In this document: piece after piece, positions 17,113 to 25,739 of the stretch | Layout: the number at the start of each line of letters is the position of its first letter | Position numbering within the stretch: position 1 is the stretch's first letter | NCBI GenBank assembly: GCA_948956705.1 | Contig: CARCZS010000016.1 | Span: 1 to 60,252 of the forward strand | Direction: 5' to 3' | Origin: an uncultured Phocaeicola sp. | GTDB taxonomy: Bacteria; Bacteroidota; Bacteroidia; Bacteroidales; Bacteroidaceae | DNA length: 60,252 nucleotides | Notes under the pieces: generated by a model | Database searches by the model: none | What the model was told of the DNA's origin: nothing | What the model saw: the letters and a program-made list of their open reading frames with translations, nothing else | Translations under genes and position numbers: made by a program

Positions 17113-18378
17113 ATGGTTAGGTCAGAAATACAAAATGTAAAGCTCAGATTTGGTATTATTGGTAATGCCGAAGGGTTGAACCGTGCCATAGACGTGGCTA
17201 TCCAGGTGGCACCCACTGATTTGTCAGTGTTGATCACCGGTGAAAGTGGGGTGGGAAAGGAAAATTTCCCACAGATTATTCATCAGTTCAGTCGCCGTAA
17301 ACATGGACAGTATATAGCGGTGAACTGTGGGGCTATTCCTGAAGGTACTATAGATTCAGAGCTTTTCGGACATGAAAAAGGTGCTTTTACGGGCGCTATC
17401 AGTGACCGTAATGGCTATTTTGCCGAAGCCAATGGTGGAACCATTTTTCTGGATGAAGTAGGAGAGTTGCCTCTTGCTACTCAGGCACGTCTGTTACGTG
17501 TACTTGAAAGTGGTGAATTCATTAAGGTAGGTTCATCTAAAGTGCAGAAAACGGATGTGCGTATTGTTGCCGCTACCAATGTGAATCTGACGGAAGCCAT
17601 TGCTGAAGGTCGTTTTCGTGAGGATTTGTATTATCGTTTGAACACTGTACCTATTAAAATACCTCCTTTGCGTGAGCGTGGAGATGATATAACTTTACTT
17701 TTCCGTAAATTTGCATCAGATTTTGCTGAGAAATATCGTATGCCGGCTATCCAGTTGACAGAAGATGCGAAAGTTTTGTTGCTGGCTTATTCGTGGCCCG
17801 GTAATGTGCGCCAGTTGAAAAACATCACTGAACAGATATCTATTATTGAAACTAACCGGGATATAACGGCAGAGATTTTGAGAAATTATTTACCAGAGCA
17901 ACATGTGAATTCTGGTTTGCCTGCTTTGTTTGGAGTGAAAGCAAATACAGGGAAGGCTTTTGAAAGTGAGCGTGAGATTTTGTATCAGGTGTTGTTTGAT
18001 ATGCGGCGTGATGTGACTGACTTGAAGAAGTTAGTCAATACACTGATGGCGGAACGTGGCGCGCAATCTGTTCCGACGGCACCAGCTACTACGGCAGTTT
18101 CTTATTATCAGGAACCGCAACGGAATCTAGTTGCTACAGTGGTGCCTGCTACGCCTACCATAATTTCTGCCGCCAAACCGGCTCATCCTGTAGTAGATGA
18201 TATTCAGGATACGGAGGAGGTTGTAGAAGAAGCCACTTTGTCATTGGACGAAGTGGAGAAAGAAATGATACGTAAGGCACTCGACCGTCATCATGGAAAG
18301 CGTAAGAATGCAGCAAAAGATTTGAATATTTCAGAACGAACACTTTATAGAAAAATAAAAGAATATGGTTTGGATTAA
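17113..18378 (+). CDS. Sigma-54-dependent transcriptional activator without receiver domain
   Basis: The ATG at 17113 gives 421 residues; the open frame begins at a TTG slightly upstream. The AAA+ core starts almost at the N-terminus: Walker A GESGVGKE (about 43-50), the sigma-54-contacting GAFTGA loop (about 92-97), Walker B TIFLDEVGEL (about 110-119). After an Ala/Pro/Thr/Val-rich linker (about 315-375), a Fis-type helix-turn-helix closes the protein (AAKDLNISERTLYRKIKEYG). There is no receiver, GAF or PAS domain, so control must be by a partner, by level, or through the linker. It overlaps the lptE start by 14 nt and is co-directional with secG, suggesting an envelope-linked target. Confidence 0.9.
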   Translation: MVRSEIQNVKLRFGIIGNAEGLNRAIDVAIQVAPTDLSVLITGESGVGKENFPQIIHQFSRRKHGQYIAVNCGAIPEGTIDSELFGHEKGAFTGAISDRNGYFAEANGGTIFLDEVGELPLATQARLLRVLESGEFIKVGSSKVQKTDVRIVAATNVNLTEAIAEGRFREDLYYRLNTVPIKIPPLRERGDDITLLFRKFASDFAEKYRMPAIQLTEDAKVLLLAYSWPGNVRQLKNITEQISIIETNRDITAEILRNYLPEQHVNSGLPALFGVKANTGKAFESEREILYQVLFDMRRDVTDLKKLVNTLMAERGAQSVPTAPATTAVSYYQEPQRNLVATVVPATPTIISAAKPAHPVVDDIQDTEEVVEEATLSLDEVEKEMIRKALDRHHGKRKNAAKDLNISERTLYRKIKEYGLD

Positions 18379-18892
18379 ACAATTGAAAGTAGTTGGTGTG
18401 TTGATGGTACTGGCGGGGATCGTAACTGCTTGTTCTATTTCATATAAATTTAACGGATCGTCTATAGATTATACAAAGGTAAAGACTATTTCGTTTGAGA
18501 ATTTCCCAAACCGTTCAGCTGGCTTTGTTTGGGGACCGATGGAGAATATGTTCAATACGGCATTACAGGATATTTATATGCAACAAACTCGTTTAAAGCA
18601 AGTCAAGCGCAGTGGTGACCTGCAATTGTCTGGTGAGATAACGAATTATGAGGCATTTAATAAAGGAATTGGATCCGATGGCTATTCTAGTATGGTAGAA
18701 TTGCGTATGACGGTGAGAGTGAATTTTGTCAATAGTTCCAATCCTACGGAAAATATGAACGGACAGCAATTTTCGGCTAGTCGTGAATATAATTCCAATC
18801 AGCAGTTAAGTGCTGTGCAGGATGAGTTGGTAAACCAAATGATTAAAGAAATTGTAGAGCAAATATTCAATGCTACAGTGGCAAACTGGTAG
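18365..18892 (+). CDS. lptE: LptE-family outer-membrane lipoprotein
   Basis: LptE supports the LptD channel that inserts lipopolysaccharide into the outer membrane. The 175-residue protein has a short leader with lipobox VTAC (Cys23) and the Bacteroidetes LptE pattern: SIDYTKVKTISFENFPNRS at the mature N-terminus, then GDLQLSGEITNYE near residue 78. The start codon lies inside the end of the sigma-54 activator gene, so the two are probably translated together. The next gene begins 16 nt after its stop. Confidence 0.85.
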   Translation: MVWIKQLKVVGVLMVLAGIVTACSISYKFNGSSIDYTKVKTISFENFPNRSAGFVWGPMENMFNTALQDIYMQQTRLKQVKRSGDLQLSGEITNYEAFNKGIGSDGYSSMVELRMTVRVNFVNSSNPTENMNGQQFSASREYNSNQQLSAVQDELVNQMIKEIVEQIFNATVANW

Positions 18893-18908
18893 TGAGTGAT
18901 TTTCCGTC

Positions 18909-19661
18909 ATGATACAACAACAATTATATGAATGGATAACGCATCCTGAACGATTGAATCGGGATACTTTGTACGAGTTGCGGACGCTGCTTGCGCGTTA
19001 TCCATATTTTCAGACGGTGAGACTGCTTTATCTGAAGAATCTGTTTTTATTGCATGACATAACATTTGGTGGGGAACTACGTAAGGCTGCATTGTATGTA
19101 GCTGACCGCAAGATTCTTTTTTATCTGATAGAGGGGGAGCGCTTTACTGTATCTTCCTTTGAAAAACAAGACCTACCTAAGGAAGAGGCTGGTTTGGATC
19201 GTACTCTTTCATTGATCGATACTTTTCTTTCTTCTTTGCCTGAAGAGCCCGTTGTTATGGAATTACCAATGGATGTAACAACAGATTATACTTCTTTTTT
19301 ATTGCATGAGGAAGAACATGTGTCTGATGATATACCTCAGATGAAAGGACAGAATTTGATAGACAACTTCATTGAAAAGTCGGCAGAGGAACCTTTGTTA
19401 CCTCAATTAGGAATAAAAGAGGCGGCACCGGTGAAGAATAAAGTTTCTGAAGAAGAGGAGTCGGAAGATAATGAAGAGGATATGGAGGATGAAAGCTATT
19501 TCACTGAAACATTGGCTAAAATATACGTTAAACAGCAAAGATATTCTAAGGCTCTTGAAATTATTAAAAAATTAAATTTGAAATATCCAAAAAAAAACGC
19601 TTACTTTGCAGACCAAATAAGATTTTTGGAGAAATTGATTATTAACACTAAATCAAAATAA
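18909..19661 (+). CDS. TPR-like protein with acidic linker
   Basis: The 250-residue product has no signal peptide. The N-terminal 60 residues are predicted helical (LYEWITHPERLNRDTLYELRT), followed by a variable middle and a strongly acidic run near residues 175-195 (EEEESEDNEEDMEDE). The C-terminus, ETLAKIYVKQQRYSKALEII, looks like one tetratricopeptide repeat. I know it only as a conserved Bacteroidales hypothetical found beside lptE and secG. A role as a protein-protein adaptor is suggested by the repeat but not shown. It is 5 nt from secG. Confidence 0.7.
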   Translation: MIQQQLYEWITHPERLNRDTLYELRTLLARYPYFQTVRLLYLKNLFLLHDITFGGELRKAALYVADRKILFYLIEGERFTVSSFEKQDLPKEEAGLDRTLSLIDTFLSSLPEEPVVMELPMDVTTDYTSFLLHEEEHVSDDIPQMKGQNLIDNFIEKSAEEPLLPQLGIKEAAPVKNKVSEEEESEDNEEDMEDESYFTETLAKIYVKQQRYSKALEIIKKLNLKYPKKNAYFADQIRFLEKLIINTKSK

Positions 19662-19666
19662 AGAAA

Positions 19667-20032
19667 ATGTATTTATTACTTATTGGATTAATTGTGCTTG
19701 CAGCTCTTTTGATGTGCTTTGTCGTACTGATTCAGAACTCAAAAGGTGGAGGCTTGGCTTCTAGTTTTGCTTCTTCAAATCAAATAATGGGTGTTCGCAA
19801 GACTACAGATTTTATTGAGAAATTAACATGGGGGTTAGCTGCTTTTATGGTGGCATGTAGTGTGCTTACTGCTTATTTTGTTCCTGCCGCTCATACAGAT
19901 TCTTCTGTAATCATGGAAGAGGCAGTGAAAGAAGGAGCTACTAATCCGCTGAATGCACCTTCAGGTTTCGCTGCTCCGCAAACAAATGACGCTGCAACAG
20001 AAACTCCTGCTCCCAGTGATTCGGCACAGTAA
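19667..20032 (+). CDS. secG: Preprotein translocase subunit SecG
   Basis: SecG is a small inner-membrane part of the SecYEG channel. The 121-residue protein has two hydrophobic helices (residues about 2-22 and 55-75) joined by VLIQNSKGGGLASSFASSNQ, the diagnostic SecG loop. The C-terminal tail is Ala/Thr/Pro-rich and longer than in Escherichia coli, as is usual for Bacteroidetes. It ends the lptE operon; a strong terminator follows. Confidence 0.95.
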   Translation: MYLLLIGLIVLAALLMCFVVLIQNSKGGGLASSFASSNQIMGVRKTTDFIEKLTWGLAAFMVACSVLTAYFVPAAHTDSSVIMEEAVKEGATNPLNAPSGFAAPQTNDAATETPAPSDSAQ

Positions 20033-20069
20033 TTATAGAGAAAACATTTTCCTTAATTAATAAGGATAA

Positions 20070-20106
20070 GCGTCCTGTTTCGTTTACGAAAATAGGACGC
20101 TTTTTT
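20070..20106 (+). terminator. Rho-independent terminator after secG
   Basis: GCGTCCT (20070-20076) pairs with AGGACGC (20094-20100), with TTTCG/CGAAA pairing inside, and is followed directly by six T. It closes the sigma-54 activator-lptE-TPR-secG unit. Confidence 0.85.
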
Positions 20107-20123
20107 GTTTTAAGTTTTTTTGC

Positions 20124-20154
20124 TTTGATAAGTATGCTTTTGTACTTACTTTTG
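20124..20154 (+). promoter_or_regulatory. Promoter of the exonuclease III gene
   Basis: TTTG at 20124-20127 and TACTTTTG at 20147-20154 are separated by 19 nt, matching the Bacteroides consensus. The start codon is at 20193. Confidence 0.65.
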
Positions 20155-20192
20155 TTCTGGAATGTTTTTAATCTACAAATAATAAAAGAATC

Positions 20193-20951
20193 ATGTTGAA
20201 ATTCATATCATGGAATGTAAATGGCTTGCGAGCCTGTTATGATAAAGGTTTTGTTGATGTTTTCCATCGTTTAGAAGCAGACTTTTTCTGCCTGCAGGAA
20301 ACAAAGATGCAGGAAGGGCAACTGGATGCCAAGTTTGAAGGTTATCACTCCTATTGGAATTATGCTGAAAAGAAAGGGTATTCAGGCACAGCTATCTTTT
20401 CTAAAGTCAAACCATTATCTGTGACATACGGTTTAGGCATAGAAGAGCATGATCACGAAGGACGGGTAATCACTCTTGAATTGGAATCGTTTTATTTGAT
20501 TACTGTGTATACTCCCAATTCGCAGGAAGAATTGCGACGGTTGGATTATAGAATGAAATGGGAAGATGATTTCCGTGCCTATCTGAAAAAACTGGAAGAA
20601 AAGAAACCTGTCATTGTGTGTGGTGACCTGAACGTGGCGCATAAGGAAATAGACTTGAAGAATCCTAAGACAAACCGTAAAAATGCAGGTTTCACTGATG
20701 AGGAACGTGCCAAGTTTACCACTTTGCTTGAGTCCGGTTTTACGGATACGTTCCGCTATTTTTATCCAGAGCAGGAAGGAATCTATTCATGGTGGTCTTA
20801 TCGTTTTAAAGCCCGTGAAAAGAATTCAGGTTGGCGTATTGATTATTTTCTCACTTCCGATTCACTGAAAGATAGGTTGAAAGGTGCACATATTTATACG
20901 GATATCTTTGGCTCAGATCATTGTCCGGTAGAATTGACAATAGAACTCTAA
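20193..20951 (+). CDS. xth: Exodeoxyribonuclease III
   Basis: This 252-residue member of the endonuclease/exonuclease/phosphatase family cleaves DNA 5' to abasic sites and degrades 3' ends during base excision repair. Key motifs are all present: SWNVNGLRA at the N-terminus, the metal-binding Glu in LQETKM (about residue 35), the active-site stretch GDLNVAH (about 147-153), WWSYRF, and DYFLTSDSL...GSDHCPVE at the C-terminus. It stands alone between a promoter and a hairpin. Confidence 0.96.
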   Translation: MLKFISWNVNGLRACYDKGFVDVFHRLEADFFCLQETKMQEGQLDAKFEGYHSYWNYAEKKGYSGTAIFSKVKPLSVTYGLGIEEHDHEGRVITLELESFYLITVYTPNSQEELRRLDYRMKWEDDFRAYLKKLEEKKPVIVCGDLNVAHKEIDLKNPKTNRKNAGFTDEERAKFTTLLESGFTDTFRYFYPEQEGIYSWWSYRFKAREKNSGWRIDYFLTSDSLKDRLKGAHIYTDIFGSDHCPVELTIEL

Positions 20952-20977
20952 GAAACACTCTGAAAAAGCTTTTGTTT

Positions 20978-21034
20978 CAACACGAATCTCAGATTATCTA
21001 TAATTAAAAGATAATCTGAGGTTTGTGTCGTTGA
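20978..21034. terminator. Long hairpin downstream of xth
   Basis: CTCAGATTATCT (20988-20999) pairs with AGATAATCTGAG (21009-21020), and the flanks CAACACGA and GTGTCGTTG extend the stem imperfectly. It ends the xth transcript or forms a small dispersed palindrome. Confidence 0.6.
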
Positions 21035-21106
21035 AAGACTCTCTCTGTTTTACTTCCGTAAATTATTGATTCTTGTTTATCTTTACTTTGAAAAAAACAA
21101 ACTATA

Positions 21107-21400
21107 ATGAAAAGTACAGATAGAGTTAGGTATAATTATTATTCTATTGATTTTGCTTGCGTGTCAATTGAGTTTATTACAAAAAGCCAGTGTATGGATG
21201 GAAAGTGGATTGCGTTCGGCCATTCAGAAGGAAGTTCTTATTTTTATAGTAGAGGATATCTCAAGTATTTGATGGTGGAATACCGTTTGTTCCCTGTTTT
21301 TATTATAAAGATTAGAATATGTGTACAGATTGTCAATACCAGAATCTTTGCTAAACTAAAAGATAAGGGATATTTGAACACAGCTCCGGCTGTCTTATAA
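21107..21400 (+). CDS. Doubtful small ORF in a low-information intergenic region
   Basis: A 97-codon frame opens with ATG but resembles no family I know, and its composition is uneven. A second frame in the same stretch reads GIIIILLILLACQLSLL, like a lipoprotein leader, then stops at a TGA in the 21250s. The region could therefore be a decayed small lipoprotein gene. The remaining bases from 21035 to 21106 and 21401 to 21622 show nothing I can name. Confidence 0.2.
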   Translation: MKSTDRVRYNYYSIDFACVSIEFITKSQCMDGKWIAFGHSEGSSYFYSRGYLKYLMVEYRLFPVFIIKIRICVQIVNTRIFAKLKDKGYLNTAPAVL

Positions 21401-21622
21401 TTGGGAGAGGGAATAATCTGTTTATTATTGTATATACCTTCAAAAATTGTTTGTATTAGGACTTTCGTTTGAAGAAAGAGTTGGTCTGCTAGATGTGTAA
21501 TTTTGTTCTGTAGACCGTGTGGCGTATAAAATTTGTAGAAAAATGGGGTTAAGATAAGGAAGTAAAGAGGTATTTGTGGCGCAAATTTCCCGTTTGGATG
21601 ATTGCGCCATGAATAATATGGT

Positions 21623-22327
21623 TTACATAGCTACTTCAATAGCCAGTATCTGTGTTTCGGAAGTGGCTTCGATAGTGACACTTTCAATGTCCCATATACC
21701 GATACCGTCACGGCGTGAAAGGTTTTCGCCTGCTACATTAATCTCTCCTTCTATAACAAAAATGTAAACGCCTGTGCGAGGTTTGTGCATACGGTATATT
21801 ACACTATGTCCGGCATCAAATGTACCTATTGAAAACCAGGTATCCTGCAACAGATGTGCCGGTGTGTTTCCGGAAGGAGAAATGAAAGTTGCCAGTTCGT
21901 TACGTTTCAATAACGGGCGGATATTATAATTATGGTACTCAGGTTTGGTTTCCTCTACATTAGGGATCACCCAGATTTGCAGGAATTTCAGATCTTCGGT
22001 TTTACTGGCATTGTATTCACTGTGATAGATACCTGTTCCTGTACTCATTACTTGAATTTCTCCGGGGGTGATGGTACTTTCATTTTGTACATTATCTCCG
22101 TGTCTTAAATATCCTTGTAAAGGAATGGATACTACTTCCATATTTTTATGCGGGTGCATGCCGAAACCTTCTCCGGGAGCCACTGTATCGTCATTCAATA
22201 CGCGCAAAGCACCGAAGTGTATACGTCTGGGATTATAATAATCTGCGAAGCTGAATGTGTGGTAAGTTTTTAGCCATCCATGATTAAAATAACCTCTCGT
22301 GTTGGCTTTGTCAATAATCGTCTTCAT
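21623..22327 (-). CDS. Pirin family protein
   Basis: The 234-residue bicupin protein matches YhhW-type pirins. The N-terminal cupin has FNHGWLKTYHTFSFADYY, FGALRVLNDDTVAPGEGFGMHPHKNME with the metal-binding His residues, and STGTGIYHSEYN. The second cupin is more degenerate. Some pirins have quercetin 2,3-dioxygenase activity in vitro, but the true cellular role is unclear. It stands alone, transcribed away from the tRNA genes. Confidence 0.9.
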   Translation of the reverse strand: MKTIIDKANTRGYFNHGWLKTYHTFSFADYYNPRRIHFGALRVLNDDTVAPGEGFGMHPHKNMEVVSIPLQGYLRHGDNVQNESTITPGEIQVMSTGTGIYHSEYNASKTEDLKFLQIWVIPNVEETKPEYHNYNIRPLLKRNELATFISPSGNTPAHLLQDTWFSIGTFDAGHSVIYRMHKPRTGVYIFVIEGEINVAGENLSRRDGIGIWDIESVTIEATSETQILAIEVAM

Positions 22328-22435
22328 AACTTAATGTCTTTTCTATTGGAATGTTGTTATTGATATAACAAATTAGAAGTTGAAAAGTTTGGAACATTGT
22401 TGAGTAATGAAAAAAAAGGGGCGGTGTAAAATAAA

Positions 22436-22462
22436 AGAAGAGATGATTAAATCATCTCTTCT
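22436..22462 (-). terminator. Terminator of the tRNA-Tyr/tRNA-Gly unit
   Basis: AGAAGAGATGATT (22436-22448) and its exact complement (22450-22462) form a near-perfect palindrome. On the minus strand it is followed by a T-rich stretch (TTTTATTTT), so it ends the tRNA transcript. Confidence 0.75.
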
Positions 22463-22466
22463 ATAG

Positions 22467-22539
22467 AGCGGAAGACGGGGCTCAAACCCGCGACCCTCAG
22501 CTTGGAAGGCTAATGCTCTATCAACTGAGCTACTTCCGC
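22467..22539 (-). tRNA. tRNA-Gly (anticodon TCC)
   Basis: Read on the minus strand, the 73-nt gene begins GCGGAAG and closes with CTTCCGC plus discriminator T. The D arm is AGCTCAGTTGATAGAGC, the anticodon loop CTTCCAA gives TCC, and the T loop is GGTTTGAGCC. CCA is not encoded. It lies 9 nt after tRNA-Tyr in the same transcript. Confidence 0.95.
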
Positions 22540-22548
22540 AATTTTTTG

Positions 22549-22631
22549 TGGGCAAAGATGGATTCGAACCACCGAAGTCGAAAGACAGCAGATTTACAGT
22601 CTGCCCCATTTGGCCACTCTGGTATTTGCCC
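22549..22631 (-). tRNA. tRNA-Tyr (anticodon GTA)
   Basis: Read on the minus strand, the 83-nt gene begins GGGCAAA and ends TTTGCCC plus discriminator A. The anticodon loop CTGTAAA gives GTA. It has the long variable arm expected of bacterial tRNA-Tyr (TGTCTTTCGACTTCGG region) and a standard T loop GGTTCGAATCC. CCA is not encoded. Confidence 0.96.
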
Positions 22632-22693
22632 ATTCGCTTTTAAGATTCTATCTCAATTCTCTCATTGAGTAGGTTTGTTTCTCAATTGCGATG

Positions 22694-22724
22694 CAAAGGT
22701 ACGGCTTTTTTTTGAATATGCAAA
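22694..22724 (-). promoter_or_regulatory. Promoter of the tRNA-Tyr/tRNA-Gly unit
   Basis: On the minus strand TTTG (22724-22721), a 19-nt spacer and TACCTTTG (22701-22694) match the Bacteroides promoter exactly. The first tRNA begins about 62 nt further on. Confidence 0.7.
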
Positions 22725-22742
22725 TTATACAAGAACTTTTTT

Positions 22743-23249
22743 TCAAAAAATCTGCGTTTTTTGCAATTTCTCTTTAAAATCGAGCATTTTGATGGCAGTT
22801 ATTGCACATTCATCCCCTTTATTTCCTAATCTCCCACCGGCACGGTCTTCTGCTTGTTGCATAGTATTGGTAGTAATCAAACCATAGATTACAGGAATAT
22901 CTCCTTCGGCATTCAGTTGGGCAATACCTTGAGTGGTACCGGCACATACATAATCAAAGTGCGGAGTATCGCCACGAACTACGCAGCCTATTGCAATCAC
23001 TGCATCTACTTTTCCACTTTTTATCATTTGTGCAGAACCGAAAGTCAGTTCAAAACTGCCGGGTACTGTTTGTACTAAAATATTTTTATCTTTTGCGCCA
23101 TGTTTCTTCAAGGTACTTATGGCTCCTTCCAATAGGGGGCCGGTAATGTTATTGTTCCATTCGGATACTACGATACCGAAACGCATATTTTCTGCATTAG
23201 GAACTGAATTGAAATCGTAATCAGATAAGTTATGATACGCTGTTGCCAT
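22743..23249 (-). CDS. ribH: 6,7-dimethyl-8-ribityllumazine synthase
   Basis: RibH joins the ribityl-pyrimidinedione to dihydroxybutanone phosphate in riboflavin synthesis and forms icosahedral or pentameric shells. The 168-residue protein has [19 protein letters not shown] at the N-terminus, [13 protein letters not shown] near residue 63, and [16 protein letters not shown] near 86 with the catalytic His. The gene sits downstream of a TPR-protein gene but is separated from it by a terminator-like hairpin. No FMN riboswitch is evident upstream. Confidence 0.95.
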   Translation of the reverse strand: MATAYHNLSDYDFNSVPNAENMRFGIVVSEWNNNITGPLLEGAISTLKKHGAKDKNILVQTVPGSFELTFGSAQMIKSGKVDAVIAIGCVVRGDTPHFDYVCAGTTQGIAQLNAEGDIPVIYGLITTNTMQQAEDRAGGRLGNKGDECAITAIKMLDFKEKLQKTQIF

Positions 23250-23279
23250 TGTTTTTTAGTTTTAGTGGTTTAATAAAAG

Positions 23280-23317
23280 AAAGAGGTTATCTGTACACAG
23301 GTGCAGACAACCTCTTT
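23280..23317 (-). terminator. Hairpin between the TPR-protein gene and ribH
   Basis: AAAGAGGTT (23280-23288) pairs with AACCTCTTT (23309-23317), with further CTG/CAG pairing inside. On the minus strand a T-rich run follows, so it ends the upstream TPR-protein transcript. Confidence 0.75.
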
Positions 23318-23341
23318 ATATCATTAAGGTATATTCTTTTC

Positions 23342-24019
23342 TTATTTGATGGATGCACGTTCGATGTACTTATCAATGTCCATTGACTGGTAAGAATTGA
23401 AGTATTTTTCTTTCACCAAAGTGTATGCTTTAACAGCTTCACTATTCTTGCCCAACTTTTCGAACAATTGACCAGCTTGGATCAAATAGATAGGACTCAA
23501 TGCCTGGCTGTCTGCTTTATCCGCTGCTTTCAGCAAAGTTCCTGCAGCTTTGTCCAATTGTCCCATTTCAGCATAACAGTTACCGATAGTTCCCAAAATG
23601 GCAGGGCTCACCAGCTGGTCTTTAGCGCTGAATTTATCCAGATATTTCACTGCATCTTCATATTTACCCAACTGTGCATAGCAGATACCTGCATAAGCAT
23701 TGGCCAAATTACCAGCAGCGGTTCCACTGAATTCATCTGCTACTTTCAGAAAACCCTTGTAACCGATACTGTCACCATTCAATGCGGTTTCAAAGTTATC
23801 AGCTCCGAAATATTGTTCTCCTTTAAATAAAGCTTCTGATGCTTTTACTTCATTGGGGTCAGAAATAAAATGCTTATATCCCATGAAACCAGCTATGATA
23901 ATCACTACTGCTGCAATAGTTCCAAGGATTCTTCCTTTGTACTTGATAAGGAATGCTTCTGAGGTACTCAGTGCTTCTTCCATATCTAATGGGTCCTGAG
24001 TGTGTTTTTGTTCTGCCAT
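23342..24019 (-). CDS. Membrane-anchored tetratricopeptide protein (YfgM-like)
   Basis: The ATG at 24019 (MAEQKHTQDPLDMEEALS) is chosen over the longer frame because it begins the conserved part and lies behind a TACTTTTG box (minus strand, 24075-24068). The product has 225 residues: a short cytoplasmic part, one membrane helix (ILGTIAAVVIIIAGFMGY), and a periplasmic domain of several TPR-like repeats (YAGICYAQLGKYEDAVKYL, IGNCYAEMGQLDKAAGTL). This is the layout of YfgM-type proteins that help secreted proteins at the Sec translocon. The match is by architecture, and the exact role is inferred. Confidence 0.8.
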   Translation of the reverse strand: MAEQKHTQDPLDMEEALSTSEAFLIKYKGRILGTIAAVVIIIAGFMGYKHFISDPNEVKASEALFKGEQYFGADNFETALNGDSIGYKGFLKVADEFSGTAAGNLANAYAGICYAQLGKYEDAVKYLDKFSAKDQLVSPAILGTIGNCYAEMGQLDKAAGTLLKAADKADSQALSPIYLIQAGQLFEKLGKNSEAVKAYTLVKEKYFNSYQSMDIDKYIERASIK

Positions 24020-24171
24020 TTTTATATTTACTTTTTTATTATTTTTCGGATATTCTTTTTCGGTCAGCAAAAGTAGTTCATTTCTATGTATTAATGAAAT
24101 TTACGGGCATATTTTTTTAGTTTTTCCCGTTTTTATCTCTAATTTTGTATCCTCAATTAAATAGAAGTTCT

Positions 24172-25287
24172 ATGATACTGAAACGCATCTCGATATTGAA
24201 TTATAAAAATCTGGAGCAGGCGGAATTGGAATTCTCGCCGAAGATGAATTGTTTTATCGGACAAAACGGTATGGGGAAGACAAATTTGCTGGATGCGGTT
24301 TATTATCTTTCTTTTTGTAAGAGTGCCACTAATCCTATTGATTCGCAAAATATCCGTCATGAAGGAGAATTCTTTGTAATTCAGGGTTTCTATGAAACAG
24401 ACCAAGGTGAGCCGGAAGAGGTATATTGTGGATTGAAACGTCGTCAGAAAAAGCAATTCAAGCGGAATAAAAAGGAATATAACCGTTTATCGGATCATAT
24501 TGGCTTTATTCCCCTTGTAATGGTGTCTCCTGCTGATGCGGAGCTGATTGCAGGAGGTAGTGACGGGCGCCGTCGTTTTATGGATGTGGTGATATCGCAA
24601 TATGATAAGGAATATTTGGATGCGCTGATACGTTATAATAAAGCATTGACGCAGCGTAATGCTTTGTTGAAATCGGAACAGGAATTCGATGAGGAATTAA
24701 TGCTGGTATGGGAGGAGATGATGGCATCTGCGGGTGAGGTCGTCTTTAAGAAGCGTAGTGAGTTTATTGCTGAGTTTATACCTACTTTCCAGTCTTTTTA
24801 TTCTTATATCTCTCAAGATAAAGAGAAAGTGAATCTGGCGTATGAATCTCATGCTATGAGTGGGGGATTGCTGGATATTATCAAGGAGAGCCGTCGGCGC
24901 GACCGTGTAATGGGATATTCGTTGAAGGGAGTTCATAAAGATGACTTGATTATGCAGTTGGGGGATTTTCCGATAAAGCGGGAGGGGTCACAAGGACAAA
25001 ACAAAACTTATCTTATCGCCTTGAAATTAGCTCAGTTTGACTTTTTGAAGAAAACGGGCGGCAATACTACTCCTTTATTGTTGTTGGATGATATTTTTGA
25101 TAAACTGGATGCTTTTCGTGTGGAACAGATTGTAAAACTGGTAGCCGGAGATCGTTTCGGGCAGATTTTCATTACGGATACCAATCGGGATCATTTGGAT
25201 AAAATATTGAAGAAGATAGAAAGAGAATACAAAGTCTTTGCTGTAGAAGATGGAGAAGTGACAGAAAGAAAGGAAATGGCTGAATGA
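24172..25287 (+). CDS. recF: DNA replication and repair protein RecF
   Basis: RecF binds gapped DNA with RecO and RecR and helps load RecA. The ATG at 24172 (MILKRISILNYKNL) gives 371 residues; the frame upstream opens only with a TTG lying in the promoter box TAATTTTG (24140-24147). Walker A is GQNGMGKT (about 30-37), the ABC-type signature region is KREGSQGQNKTYLIALKLAQ (about 269-288), and Walker B is LLLLDDIFDKLD (about 301-312). The stop codon overlaps the start of the DUF721 gene (ATGA). Confidence 0.95.
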   Translation: MILKRISILNYKNLEQAELEFSPKMNCFIGQNGMGKTNLLDAVYYLSFCKSATNPIDSQNIRHEGEFFVIQGFYETDQGEPEEVYCGLKRRQKKQFKRNKKEYNRLSDHIGFIPLVMVSPADAELIAGGSDGRRRFMDVVISQYDKEYLDALIRYNKALTQRNALLKSEQEFDEELMLVWEEMMASAGEVVFKKRSEFIAEFIPTFQSFYSYISQDKEKVNLAYESHAMSGGLLDIIKESRRRDRVMGYSLKGVHKDDLIMQLGDFPIKREGSQGQNKTYLIALKLAQFDFLKKTGGNTTPLLLLDDIFDKLDAFRVEQIVKLVAGDRFGQIFITDTNRDHLDKILKKIEREYKVFAVEDGEVTERKEMAE

Positions 25288-25574
25288 AACGTAATGATGC
25301 GGAACAAATAGGGGAAATGATTCGGAAATTCTTCCGGCAGAATGCTTTGGAGGCGCCACTGAACGAGTATCGTCTGATACAGGCATGGAAAGATGTGGTG
25401 GGACCTGCCATTACTAAATATACGAGTAATCTTTATATTAAGAATCAAATTCTTTATGTACATCTCACTTCATCCGTGCTTCGTCAAGAGTTGATGATGG
25501 GGCGTGATTTATTGGTGAAAAATCTGAATAAGCAGGTCGGCGCACAAGTGATAGTCAATATTATTTTCCGTTGA
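25284..25574 (+). CDS. DUF721 (DciA-like) protein
   Basis: The 96-residue protein starts inside the recF stop codon. It matches DUF721, with NEYRLIQAWKDVVGPAITKYT near the middle and YVHLTSSVLRQELMM after it. DUF721 includes DciA, which loads the replicative helicase in many bacteria, and the recF context fits a DNA-replication role. Short Bacteroidetes members have not been shown to be helicase loaders as far as I know. A hairpin lies downstream, shared with the converging cyclo-ligase gene. Confidence 0.85.
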   Translation: MKRNDAEQIGEMIRKFFRQNALEAPLNEYRLIQAWKDVVGPAITKYTSNLYIKNQILYVHLTSSVLRQELMMGRDLLVKNLNKQVGAQVIVNIIFR

Positions 25575-25628
25575 CAGGATGGTCTTCTGCTGTTTCTTTG
25601 GTATCCCCGAAGTTTCCTGCAATACTTC

Positions 25629-25690
25629 TTGTCAGGTGCGGATTTTGACGGATTTTTCTTATCTTTCTCGTAAAGTCCGCACTTGAAGAA
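25629..25690. terminator. Hairpin between converging DUF721 and cyclo-ligase genes
   Basis: GTGCGGA (25636-25642) pairs with TCCGCAC (25676-25682), and the outer CTTCTT/AAGAAG extends the stem. Its GCGGATTTT...ACGGATTTTTC style resembles the hairpin at 16970-17037, so both may be dispersed palindromes used as terminators. Confidence 0.6.
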
Positions 25691-25739
25691 GTGTAATGTG
25701 TAAGAGTAGCTTATGGAACAGTTCGTATCACGATAGATT

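Noticed and set aside
22632..23341. FMN riboswitch before ribH
   Set aside because: The 90 nt upstream of ribH hold only a simple terminator hairpin and no conserved RFN-like core.
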